Below, one piece after another: positions 1-8,011 of a stretch of 64,000 bases of DNA. A program made the translations under genes and the position numbers. Numbering within the stretch: position 1 is the first letter of the stretch; each line of letters starts with the position of its first letter. Source of the stretch: Stenotrophomonas sp. SAM-B (GTDB taxonomy: Bacteria; Pseudomonadota; Gammaproteobacteria; Xanthomonadales; Xanthomonadaceae); the NCBI RefSeq assembly GCF_013387485.1, contig NZ_JABBXB010000001.1, positions 702,001-766,000 of the forward strand. The letters run 5' to 3'. Below the pieces are notes generated by a model, which was not told where the DNA came from, made no database searches, and worked only from the letters and a program-made list of their open reading frames with translations.

Positions 1-1
1 A

Positions 2-1279
2 TGGATCCTGCGCGGCCTGTACTCGGCCGTGCTGTACCTGCTGTTGCCGATCACCGTGTACCACCTGGTCTGGCGGGGCTTCCGGGTGCGCGAGTACTTC
101 CAGCGCTGGGATGAGCGCTATGCCTCCTATCCGCACTCCAGCGGCCAGCCGCGGGTATGGCTGCACGCGGTCTCGGTGGGCGAGGTGAACGCCGCCGCGC
201 CGCTGGTGAACGCCCTGCGCACGCTGCGTCCGGACATCCGCTGGGTGATAACCACCATCACCCCGACCGGCTCCGAGCGCGTGCGCGCGCTGTGGGGCGA
301 TGCGGTCGACCACGTGTATCTGCCTTACGACGTGCCGGGCAGCGTCGGTCGTTTCCTGGGCCACTTCAAGCCCAGCCTGGCCCTGATCCTGGAAACCGAA
401 CTGTGGCCGAACCTGCTGTTCGGCTGCCGCGACCGCCGGATTCCGGTCTACATCCTCAACGCCCGGCTGTCGGCGCGTTCGCTGCGCGGCTATCGCCTGC
501 TGCGGCCGTTGATCGGTCGCGCGCTGCGCACCGTGACCTGCGTGGCCGCGCAGTCGGCCGACGATGCCGATCGCTTCATCCAGCTCGGCGCCCGTCCGGA
601 TCAGGTGCAGCCGCTGGGCAATCTGAAATTCGATATCGCCACGCCGAACGTGCAGGAGTTCATCGCGCGCTTCCACGACCTGGTGCCCGCCGAGCGCCCG
701 GTCTGGATTGCCGCCAGCACGCACGAGGGCGAGGAGCAGGCCACCATCGATCTGCACCGCCGCCTGCGCGAGGCGGTGCCGGGGCTGCTGCTGTTGTGGG
801 CGCCACGGCATCCCGAGCGCTTCCCGCGGGTGGAGGCGCTGGCCCGCGAGCAGGGCTGGAAGGTCGCCACGCGCCGCCAGCAGCAATGGCCGCAGGCCGA
901 TACCGATGTGTTCGTGATCGATACCCTCGGTGAGCTGATGTCGTTCTATGGCTGCGCACAGGTGGCCTTCGTCGGTGGCAGCCTGCAGGCCATCGGCGGG
1001 CACAACCTGCTGGAACCGGCGGCGATGGGCACCGCTGCGGTCACCGGGCCGCACCTGCACAACTTCGCCGAGATTTCCCGGCGCATGCGCGAAGCAGGGG
1101 CCGTGGTGATCGCGGAGGATGCCAACGGTGTCGGCGACGCGTTGCTGACCCTGCTGCGCGATCCCCAGGCGCGCGAAGACATGGCCCGCGCCGGCTGTGC
1201 CCTGGTGAGCAACGGCCGTGGCGCGTTGAAGCGCACCGTGGCCCTGATCGCGCCGCAGCTGCCGCCGCCGGTGGCCTGA
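2..1279 (+). CDS. waaA: 3-deoxy-D-manno-octulosonic acid (Kdo) transferase, 5' end cut by window
   Basis: Membrane-anchored GT30 glycosyltransferase that moves Kdo from CMP-Kdo to lipid IVA on the cytoplasmic face of the inner membrane, the first step of LPS core assembly. The reading frame is open to the left edge and the first visible residues (WILRGLYSAVLYLLLP) already form the N-terminal anchor, so only a few codons are missing. Visible landmarks are HAVSVGEVNAA, which carries the catalytic Glu of the family, a GGHNLLEPAAMG nucleotide-sugar loop near the C-terminus, and about 425 codons, the usual length. It converges on mgtE with 48 nt between stop codons. The GTG at 29 would be only an internal start. 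Confidence 0.95.
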   Translation, partial: WILRGLYSAVLYLLLPITVYHLVWRGFRVREYFQRWDERYASYPHSSGQPRVWLHAVSVGEVNAAAPLVNALRTLRPDIRWVITTITPTGSERVRALWGDAVDHVYLPYDVPGSVGRFLGHFKPSLALILETELWPNLLFGCRDRRIPVYILNARLSARSLRGYRLLRPLIGRALRTVTCVAAQSADDADRFIQLGARPDQVQPLGNLKFDIATPNVQEFIARFHDLVPAERPVWIAASTHEGEEQATIDLHRRLREAVPGLLLLWAPRHPERFPRVEALAREQGWKVATRRQQQWPQADTDVFVIDTLGELMSFYGCAQVAFVGGSLQAIGGHNLLEPAAMGTAAVTGPHLHNFAEISRRMREAGAVVIAEDANGVGDALLTLLRDPQAREDMARAGCALVSNGRGALKRTVALIAPQLPPPVA

Positions 1280-1327
1280 CCGGCGCAGGCCTGATCGCCC
1301 TGCCGGGTGACCAGACCTGACCACGCC

Positions 1328-2710
1328 TCAGCCTGCCGCGACCAGCAGGTCGCCCAGGAAGGCGTACGCAAACCCGAAGTAGATGAACACCCCGATCAGA
1401 TCCATGACCGAGGTGATCATCGGTGCCGACAGCGTGGCCGGGTCCGCGCCGATGCGGCGTGCGGCGAACGGCAGCAGCGCGCCGATGATGCCGCCCAGCG
1501 CGGTGCACACCAGCATGCTCGAGCCCACCACCAGCAGCACGTCCATGCCCACGCCTTTGCTGAAGTACGCCAGGATCGCTTCGAGCAGGGCGATGGTGAT
1601 GCCCAGCGCCGCGGCCACCGGCAGTTCGCGCTTGATGACGAAGCCCACATCGCGCCAGCGCAGTTTCAGCTCGCCCAGCGCCATGCTGCGGATCACCAGC
1701 GTGGCCGACTGGCTGCCGGTGTTGCCGCCCATGTCCACGATCGGGGCGATGAAGGCGGCGAGCACGATCACCTGCGACAGCAGTTCCTCCTGCGCGGCGA
1801 CAAAGGTGCTGGTGACGATGCCGAAGCAGGTCAGGATCGCCAGCCAGAACACACGCACCCGGAACATCTGCTTCAGCGGCGTGCTGCGCACGTCCAGATC
1901 GTTGCCATGCGCACTCACAGTGCCGCCGAAGCGGGCCAGCTGCGAAGCAGCCTGTTCCTTCTCGATGTCCATCGCATCGTCGACGGTGACGATGCCGATC
2001 ATGCGATCGCCGCCGTTGGTCACCGGCAGGGCCAACAGATCGTAGCGGCGGATCAGCTCGGCGGCCTGCAGCCGTGGCCAGTGCGCCTGCGCGGACACCG
2101 GCTGCTTCTGCATGATCGAGGCGACCGTACTGTTCTCGTTGGCCAGTACCAGGTCGCGCAGCGCCACGGTACCGCGCAGGCGCAGCGTGCGGTCGAGCAC
2201 GAACAGGGTGTTCACCGTTTCGCTGTGCAGCGCGGTGGCGCGGATATGCGTGAGAGCCTGCGCCACGGTCATTTCCGGAGATACCCAGACATAGTCGGAG
2301 GTGGTCGCCGAGCCGACCGTGCCTTCGGGATAGGACGCCATCTTGAGGATGTCATCGCGTTCCGCCTTGGTCAGCGCGGGCAGCAGTTTCTGCTTGGCGT
2401 CATCCCCCAGCCGGTTGAACAGATCGGCGCGATCATCCGATGGCATGTGCTCGAACAACTGCACCACCGCCTCGCGCGTCATCGCGGCCAGCAGCTGATC
2501 CTGGCGGATCTCGGCGAAGTGCGCGAACAGCTCGGCGCGTGCCTGGGGATCGAGCAGCATCAGCAATGGCAGTGTCTTCTCCACGCTCAGTGCATCGAAT
2601 GCATCAACCAGATCGGAGGGGGGCGTGGTCGCGGCGATGCTGACGAAGCCAGCCGCGTCGAGGGAGAGCGAGAGGGTGCGGATCGAGAACAGGAGGTCTT
2701 CGCGGTTCAT
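1328..2710 (-). CDS. mgtE: MgtE-family magnesium transporter
   Basis: Inner-membrane Mg2+ channel/transporter of the MgtE/SLC41 family, 460 aa, the usual size. An acidic helical N domain (about 1-125, with a PSDDRADLF segment) precedes a CBS pair (about 135-255) that senses cytosolic Mg2+ in characterised members. The C-terminal membrane domain (about 280-455) contains PIVDMGGNTGSQS, the conserved pore-region motif, and several hydrophobic helices. The ATG is preceded by GGAG at a spacing of 8. No Mg2+-sensing leader could be recognised in the 90 nt before it. It stands alone between waaA (convergent) and a secreted-protein gene on the same strand. Confidence 0.95.
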   Translation of the reverse strand: MNREDLLFSIRTLSLSLDAAGFVSIAATTPPSDLVDAFDALSVEKTLPLLMLLDPQARAELFAHFAEIRQDQLLAAMTREAVVQLFEHMPSDDRADLFNRLGDDAKQKLLPALTKAERDDILKMASYPEGTVGSATTSDYVWVSPEMTVAQALTHIRATALHSETVNTLFVLDRTLRLRGTVALRDLVLANENSTVASIMQKQPVSAQAHWPRLQAAELIRRYDLLALPVTNGGDRMIGIVTVDDAMDIEKEQAASQLARFGGTVSAHGNDLDVRSTPLKQMFRVRVFWLAILTCFGIVTSTFVAAQEELLSQVIVLAAFIAPIVDMGGNTGSQSATLVIRSMALGELKLRWRDVGFVIKRELPVAAALGITIALLEAILAYFSKGVGMDVLLVVGSSMLVCTALGGIIGALLPFAARRIGADPATLSAPMITSVMDLIGVFIYFGFAYAFLGDLLVAAG

Positions 2711-2797
2711 GGTGGTGCTCCAACAGGCGGCGCAGTGCAGTAGCGATGCGCGGTAAACACGGATGCGGTTGTGTCAGTCGATGAGGTCAGCCGGCAG

Positions 2798-3466
2798 TCA
2801 CGGCGCAGCGGCGAGAGTGATGCCGAGCGTGATCCAGTGGCCGTCGCGCTGGTGATGGACGCGTCCAGCGAGCAGGTCCACGCTGGCACCCCGCCAGAGC
2901 GCATGGCGCACGCCGAACTGACTGCTGCGCTGGCGCGTGGCATCGCGCGCGGTTTCAGCCAGCAGCGACCACTGCGGGGCGGTGTTGATTTCCATGCCGA
3001 TGCCCTCGGTGCGACCGCGTGCCGCGGCCGTGCGCGCCCAGCCCAGGTTGACGTGCAGCAGGGTGTGATCGCTGGCCCCGAGTGCGATGGTCAACGGCGC
3101 ATTGATGCCCCAGTCGTCGCCACGCAGGCGGTGCCAGTCGTTGCCGACACCGGCACTGAGCGCCATGCCCCAGCGTCGCTGGTCGATGTCGCGCAGCACG
3201 CGCTTGGCACCCAGCGCCCATTGCGTGTCCGAAGCAGCGCGTTGATGGCTGACACCGAGCGACCATTCGGTATCGGCGAAGGTGCAGGCTGGTACGGCGG
3301 TCCACTCGGCCCCGGCATGGGTATGACGGCCCCAGCTTTCCAGCTGGCAACGACCGACATCGGTGATGGAGGCGTCGTCCACCATCAGGCTGGCGGCGGC
3401 GCGGGTGTCGAACGGAAGCATCGCCACGGCCACGAGCGGCAGGGCGAACAGACGGGAAGCGTGCAT
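2798..3466 (-). CDS. secreted protein of unknown function, possibly outer-membrane
   Basis: 222 aa starting MHASRLFALPLVAVAML, with a signal peptide ending near TRAAA. The ATG at 3466 is chosen over a GTG 12 codons upstream because GGAG lies 7 nt before it. The mature part has alternating polar and hydrophobic stretches rich in W, G and H (WRDVG-like turns such as GVGNDWHRLRGDDW) and ends LGITLAAAP, which looks like a small beta-barrel or periplasmic beta protein. I do not recognise the family. It has its own candidate promoter about 240 nt upstream and no co-transcribed partner is evident; mgtE follows 88 nt downstream. Confidence 0.75.
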   Translation of the reverse strand: MHASRLFALPLVAVAMLPFDTRAAASLMVDDASITDVGRCQLESWGRHTHAGAEWTAVPACTFADTEWSLGVSHQRAASDTQWALGAKRVLRDIDQRRWGMALSAGVGNDWHRLRGDDWGINAPLTIALGASDHTLLHVNLGWARTAAARGRTEGIGMEINTAPQWSLLAETARDATRQRSSQFGVRHALWRGASVDLLAGRVHHQRDGHWITLGITLAAAP

Positions 3467-3704
3467 GGGCAATCTCCAGGCAATCGGAAACGCCAGCGGC
3501 ACCCCTCTCTTGGGGTCGGATGGAACTGCGGTGCGGATGATGCGAGGCGGGCGAGCGTGTCAGCTGCGCCGGAAGGCCCCGTCCTGTGCGGACGGAACCG
3601 ACCTTGGGGTCAGTGGGTCCGTCGGCTCAGGAGCAGCAACGAGATCGACTATGACTGTCCAAGGAGGGCGCCTCTGGAGGGAAAGGGAAGGTGGTGCGGG
3701 GCGG

Positions 3705-3733
3705 ACCATAGTCGTCCCCCGCCGAAGGGTCAA
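3705..3733 (-). promoter_or_regulatory. candidate sigma-70 promoter for the secreted-protein gene
   Basis: On the minus strand TTGACC (3728-3733) and TATGGT (3705-3710) are separated by exactly 17 nt. This would give a 5' untranslated region of about 230 nt for the gene starting at 3466. The 460 nt from 3467 to 3928 otherwise hold only the tolC terminator; no gene or RNA was recognised in them. Confidence 0.5.
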
Positions 3734-3874
3734 GCCATTTTCCACGACAGGTGCCGGGCGGTGGACCGGTTCACGGCGGAGAGTGTGCACGGGCAGTCGT
3801 TGCACGCGGCATCCTGCGTGGCGTTGATCGCGTGTGCGCCGCGTGCGGTGTGTCGCGATCGGCATGTTGCACGC

Positions 3875-3906
3875 AAAAAAAAACCACCCGCAAGCGGGTG
3901 GTTTTT
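3875..3906 (-). terminator. intrinsic terminator of the pcm-tolC transcript
   Basis: CCACCCG/CGGGTGG stem with a four-base loop, flanked by an A8 run that becomes a U tract on the minus strand, 23 nt after the tolC stop codon. T residues on the other flank mean it could also work for plus-strand transcripts. Confidence 0.9.
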
Positions 3907-3928
3907 CTGTCTCGCCGTGCGCCGTCGA

Positions 3929-5287
3929 TCAGTTGACGGTGGTGCTCGGCGTGGCGGCCTTCTGCGTCAGCAGGCGGTTGATGTCCTGCAGTTCGGCGAT
4001 GTCCAGCGTGCCGACGGCCTGGCCCAGCTGCAGGCGGTTCTGCAGGAAGGTGTAGCGGGCGTTGGCGTAGTCCAGCTGCGCGGAGAACAGGATGCGCTGG
4101 TTCTGGATCACGTCCAGCACGGTACGCGTACCGACTTCCAGGCCGACCTGCGAGGCGTCATAGGCGCTCTGTGCCGAGACCACCGCCAGGCGACGCGCTT
4201 CCACTTCGCTGATGCCCGCGACCAGGGTCTGGTAGGCATTGCGGGTGTTGCGGTCCAAGGCACGCTTCTGCTGCTCGTAACCGTCCTGGGCGATGTCGCG
4301 CTGGGCCAGGGCCTGGCGCACGCCGGACTGGGTGGCGCCACCGGAGAAGATCGGCACGTTCAAGGTCAGGCCGACGCTGTTGGTGCGACGGTCCGGGCTG
4401 AAGCTGTCAGCGCCGACCACATCACCCCAGCTGGCCGACTTGCCGGCGGTGGCACCGAGCGACAGGGTCGGGTAGTGCGCGCCGCGGGCGGCCGAGACGC
4501 CGGATTCGGCGGCGTTGACCTTCAGTTCCTGCGCCTTCAGCGCCGGGTTCTGCGCGACGGCTTCGGACACCAGCGTATCGATGGTGGCGTACTTGGCCGG
4601 CAGCTCCGGACGGAAATCGGCGGGCAGGGCGCGCAGGTCGGTGACCGGCTGGCCGGTCAGCTCGGTCAGCGCCTGGTAGGCGTCGGCCAGCGTGTTCTGC
4701 GCGATGATCGTGTTGGCGCGTGCCTGGTCGTACTGGGCGCGGGCTTCGTGCACGTCGGTGATCGGGGCCAGGCCTACTTCCAGGCGCTTGTCGGCGAAGT
4801 CGAACTGCTTCTTCGCCGCCGCTTCGTTGGTCTGCGCGGCCGACAGCGATTCGATGCCCACCAGCACGTTGAAGTACGCCGCCGAGGTGCGCACGATCAG
4901 GTCGTCGTTGGCCGAATCCAGGGTGAAGTCGGCCGCCTGGCTCAGCTCGCGCTGCGAACGCAGGTTGGCGAACTGGGTGAAGTTGAAGACCGTCTGGCTG
5001 CCGTTGATCGTGTAGTTCCGGCTCTTGGTGGTGAACGAGCTGGAGGTCAGATCATGGTTCGGGTTGGTGCGGGTGCGGTTGAGCGAGGCCTCGCCGTTGA
5101 GCTGCGGCAGCAGGGCGGCACGCGCCTGCACGGCGCCTTCCTTGTCGTACAGGCGGGTCGACTCGGCAGCCGAGAGCTGCGGATCGCCATTGCGCGCCAT
5201 TTCGTAGACCTGCAGCAGGTCGGCGGCAGAGGCGGTCATCGGCAGCAGGGCGGCGGCCAGCGCAAGGGCGAGGGATCGGCGGATCAT
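3929..5287 (-). CDS. tolC: TolC-family outer membrane efflux channel
   Basis: Outer-membrane and periplasmic duct used by tripartite efflux pumps. 452 aa from MIRRSLALALAAALLPM, with a signal peptide cleaved near SAADLLQV. ATG 5287 is preferred to upstream codons because AAGGAAG lies just before it and the signal peptide begins there. The mature protein shows the duplicated TolC layout: two coiled-coil and beta halves, the first with QVYEMARNGDPQL and the second with NPALKAQELKVNAAESG. It lies 16 nt after pcm, so the two are probably co-transcribed; in S. maltophilia a pcm-tolC operon serving the SmeOP pump has been described. A strong terminator follows. Confidence 0.95.
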   Translation of the reverse strand: MIRRSLALALAAALLPMTASAADLLQVYEMARNGDPQLSAAESTRLYDKEGAVQARAALLPQLNGEASLNRTRTNPNHDLTSSSFTTKSRNYTINGSQTVFNFTQFANLRSQRELSQAADFTLDSANDDLIVRTSAAYFNVLVGIESLSAAQTNEAAAKKQFDFADKRLEVGLAPITDVHEARAQYDQARANTIIAQNTLADAYQALTELTGQPVTDLRALPADFRPELPAKYATIDTLVSEAVAQNPALKAQELKVNAAESGVSAARGAHYPTLSLGATAGKSASWGDVVGADSFSPDRRTNSVGLTLNVPIFSGGATQSGVRQALAQRDIAQDGYEQQKRALDRNTRNAYQTLVAGISEVEARRLAVVSAQSAYDASQVGLEVGTRTVLDVIQNQRILFSAQLDYANARYTFLQNRLQLGQAVGTLDIAELQDINRLLTQKAATPSTTVN

Positions 5288-5303
5288 TGCGGCTTCCTTG
5301 GAC

Positions 5304-5951
5304 TCAGAGTTGGAACTGGGGTGCCGGGGCGGCACCGCGCAGGTAATCGATATCGGTTTCGAACAGCGATTCAGTGGTGCCGTCCGCCTTGACCAGCACC
5401 GCTTCCATGACCGGCGACAGGCCACGGATCACGAACAGTCGACCGCCGGGACGCAGCCACTGGGTGAAACGTGACGGGATGACATCCACCGCGCCGGTGA
5501 CGCAGATCGTATCGAAGCGTCGCTCGGTGTCCCAGGTCAGTGCGTCGGCGGTTTCGATGCGGACGTTGTTGCCCAGGCCGGCCGCGTCCAGGCGCGCGCG
5601 CGCGGTCGTGGCCAGGTCGGCATCGATTTCCAGGCTCAGCACTTCGCGGGCCAGCTCGCCCATGCAGGCGCTCAGGTAGCCGCTGCCGGTGCCGATTTCC
5701 AGCACTTCATCACCCGGCTGCAGATCCAGCGCCTGCAGGGTGCGGCCTTCGATGACCGGCTTCATCATCTTCTGGCCGTTGCCCAGCGGCAGCTCGATAT
5801 CGGCGTAGGCCAGGGCCCGGTGCGATTCAGCGACGAACGCCTCCCGCGGCAAGCGTGCAAGTACATCGAGCACGCGGATTTCCAGCACATCCCAGGGGCG
5901 GATCTGCTGTTCGACCATCAGTTCGCGGGCGTGGGAGTAATCGATCGTCAT
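5304..5951 (-). CDS. pcm: protein-L-isoaspartate O-methyltransferase
   Basis: SAM-dependent repair enzyme that methylates isoaspartyl residues in damaged proteins so that they can revert to aspartate. 215 aa, normal for the family. MVEQQIRPWDVLEIRVLDVL is the usual N-terminal substrate region; VLEIGTGSGYLSA (about 82-94) is the SAM-binding motif I, and FDTICVTGA and LRPGGRLFVI correspond to later SAM motifs. It sits between the TetR gene (131 nt upstream) and tolC (16 nt downstream), all on the same strand, which ties it to the efflux locus by transcription rather than by obvious function. Confidence 0.95.
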   Translation of the reverse strand: MTIDYSHARELMVEQQIRPWDVLEIRVLDVLARLPREAFVAESHRALAYADIELPLGNGQKMMKPVIEGRTLQALDLQPGDEVLEIGTGSGYLSACMGELAREVLSLEIDADLATTARARLDAAGLGNNVRIETADALTWDTERRFDTICVTGAVDVIPSRFTQWLRPGGRLFVIRGLSPVMEAVLVKADGTTESLFETDIDYLRGAAPAPQFQL

Positions 5952-6082
5952 GAGGTTCTATATCCAGCGCAGTGGGCCGGCCATTTTACCGGTGCCGGGA
6001 GCCGGCGGCGCGCTGAGAGCATCGCTGCCGTCGCGCCGGGGTCGCAGTGCCGGAAGTCACCGCGACCTCCGGTCCATTCAGT

Positions 6083-6748
6083 TTAGTGCCGCCGGGCATA
6101 CGCCCGCAGGAAAAACTCGACGCTGGCGCTCACGTGGGCGTCGGCATCGCACTCGGCCGGGGCCGGCCGCAACCCGCACATCATATGCGTATGCAGCTCG
6201 CCCTTGATCAAGGTCAGGAACTGGATCGCGGCGGTCGGGAAGTCGGTGATCTCCAGCTCGCCGCGGGCGGTACGGGCACGCAGGAACTCGGCCAGCGCAT
6301 CGGTGGTCCGCTGCGGGCCGGCCAGCCAGAACATCTCGCGGATCCGGTCGTCGGTATCGGGCGACATCATCACCCGCTGCACCGCCACCGCCGCATCGGA
6401 GGTGATCAGGCCGAAAAAGGCGTGGCCAATGCCCATCAACTGGTCGCGCAGCGGGCCTTCGATGTCGGTGACGAACAGTTCGTCAGGCAGCATCTCGGCG
6501 CACTTGGACTGCACAGCTTCGGTGAACAAGGTCTCTTTGTCGCCGAAATGGCTGTAAACGGTCAGTTTGGAGACGCCTGCCTGGGCGGCGATGCTGTCCA
6601 TGCTCACGCCGTTGTAGCCTTGGTCGACGAACAGGGATTTCGCTGCCTCGAGGATGGCCGCACGCTTGCCCAGATCCTTCGGGCGCCCCGGTCCGGCGGC
6701 CTTGGCGGCCGGCTTGGAGGGCGATGTGGAGGAGGTCGGATCAGTCAT
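6083..6748 (-). CDS. smeRo: TetR-family repressor of the smeO-smeP efflux genes
   Basis: 221 aa regulator. A basic, Ala/Pro-rich tail (about 1-28) precedes a TetR helix-turn-helix at about 30-75, with MDSIAAQAGVSKLTVYSHF as the turn and recognition helix; the C-terminal ligand domain resembles the AcrR/TetR_C group. It is divergent from smeO with a 122 nt AT-rich gap, the usual arrangement for a repressor acting on a neighbouring pump. The symbol follows the S. maltophilia locus in which this gene precedes pcm-tolC and diverges from smeOP. The ligand cannot be read from sequence. No clear ribosome binding site precedes the ATG. Confidence 0.85.
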   Translation of the reverse strand: MTDPTSSTSPSKPAAKAAGPGRPKDLGKRAAILEAAKSLFVDQGYNGVSMDSIAAQAGVSKLTVYSHFGDKETLFTEAVQSKCAEMLPDELFVTDIEGPLRDQLMGIGHAFFGLITSDAAVAVQRVMMSPDTDDRIREMFWLAGPQRTTDALAEFLRARTARGELEITDFPTAAIQFLTLIKGELHTHMMCGLRPAPAECDADAHVSASVEFFLRAYARRH

Positions 6749-6870
6749 CCAATCAATACTAGACCAATCGGTTCGATATTTATACTATACCGGCTGGTTC
6801 AATATTGAAGCGTTTGGAACAGAGCGTTTCCAGCCGCTTTTCCCGGGTTACTTTTCAGGTCCAGGATCTC
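6749..6870. promoter_or_regulatory. divergent smeRo/smeO control region with repeats and a palindrome
   Basis: An AT-rich island in GC-rich surroundings. GGTTC(G/A)ATATT occurs twice as a direct repeat (6770-6780 and 6796-6806), and TTCAATATTGAA (6798-6809) is a perfect 12-bp palindrome, a plausible TetR operator. TATACT (6781-6786) could serve as a -10 box for smeO. Operator assignment is inference. Confidence 0.55.
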
Positions 6871-8007
6871 ATGAACAACATGCGATGGATGGGTGGTGGG
6901 TTGCTGGCGATCGCGCTGGCAGCATGTGGCAAGCAGGACGCCGAGCCGGTGGCGCCGATCCCGGTGCTGGTGGTCCACCCCGGCACCGTGGCCGGACAGG
7001 AACTCGCCGCGTTTCCCGGTGAGATCCGGGCCCGCCAGGAGAGCCCGCTGTCGTTCCGGGTCGGGGGCAACCTGATCAAGCGTCATGTCGATGCCGGCCA
7101 GCGCGTGCGCAAGGGGCAGCTGCTGGCCGAGCTGGATGCCGCCGACTACGCCTCCCAGGCCAGTGCCTCGCAGGCCCAGCTCGCTGCCGCCGAAGCCGAT
7201 CTGATCCGCGCCCGCGATGATCAGAAGCGTTACGCGACACTTGCCGAGCAGCAGCTGGTCAGCCAATCCGCGCTGGACAGCCAGACCGCCGCGTTCAAGG
7301 CCGCGCAGGGCCAGGCCAATGCCGCCCGCGCGAATCTGGCCGTGGCCCGCAACCAGGCCGAGTACGCGCAGCTGCGCGCGCCGGCCGACGGCGTGATCGC
7401 CAGCCGCCAGGCCGAAGCCGGGCAGGTGGTCAGCGCCGGGCAGACCGTGTTCACCCTGGCCGCTGATGGTGGACGCGAAGTCGTGATCGCCCTGCCGGAA
7501 AGCAACATCCGCGATTACGAGGTCGGCCAGCCGGTGCAGGTGGAACTGTGGAACCGCCCGGGCCAGCTGCTGGCCGGCACGATCCGTGAGATCGCCCCGG
7601 CCGCCGATGCGCAGGCGCGGACCTACGCCGCCCGCGTCAGCCTGGCGCCGGAAGCACTGACCGAAGTAGAGCTGGGCCAGAGCGCACGCGTGTTCGCCGC
7701 GGCCGGCCGCCAGGGCACGCTGCAGCTGCCGCTGGCGGCAGTACAGCGCGGCGCCGATGGACGCAGCAGTGTGTGGGTGGTCGATCCGGCCAAGCGCACG
7801 TTGAAGGCCACGCCGGTGACGGTCGGGGCGTATGCCGTGGAATCCGTTCCGGTGCTGAGCGGGGTGAACGCGAATGATTGGGTGGTGGCCGCCGGCGGCC
7901 ACCTGCTGCGCGAGGGCCAGCCGGTGACGGCGGTGGACCGTCAGAACCGCCCGGTGCTGGCACCGGCCGCCCAGCCTGCCGCGCCTGCCACCGGCAAGGG
8001 GAACTGA
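6871..8007 (+). CDS. smeO: RND efflux periplasmic adaptor lipoprotein
   Basis: Membrane-fusion subunit linking an RND pump to TolC in the periplasm. 378 aa. The ATG at 6871 is used because AGGA precedes it and it opens a lipoprotein signal peptide with lipobox LAAC (Cys about residue 20). Next come a barrel-sandwich segment (SFRVGGNLIKRHVDAGQRVRKGQLLAELD), a long Ala/Gln-rich coiled-coil hairpin, the second lipoyl half (APADGVIASRQAEAGQVV) and a beta-barrel domain. It lies 4 nt before smeP. The TetR gene diverges upstream; the matching outer-membrane channel is tolC at 3.9-5.3 kb. Confidence 0.92.
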   Translation: MNNMRWMGGGLLAIALAACGKQDAEPVAPIPVLVVHPGTVAGQELAAFPGEIRARQESPLSFRVGGNLIKRHVDAGQRVRKGQLLAELDAADYASQASASQAQLAAAEADLIRARDDQKRYATLAEQQLVSQSALDSQTAAFKAAQGQANAARANLAVARNQAEYAQLRAPADGVIASRQAEAGQVVSAGQTVFTLAADGGREVVIALPESNIRDYEVGQPVQVELWNRPGQLLAGTIREIAPAADAQARTYAARVSLAPEALTEVELGQSARVFAAAGRQGTLQLPLAAVQRGADGRSSVWVVDPAKRTLKATPVTVGAYAVESVPVLSGVNANDWVVAAGGHLLREGQPVTAVDRQNRPVLAPAAQPAAPATGKGN

Positions 8008-8011
8008 TCCC

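Noticed and set aside
2771-5392. 873-codon plus-strand frame opposite tolC
   Set aside because: Opposes tolC and the secreted-protein gene, no recognisable motif, broken by a terminator.
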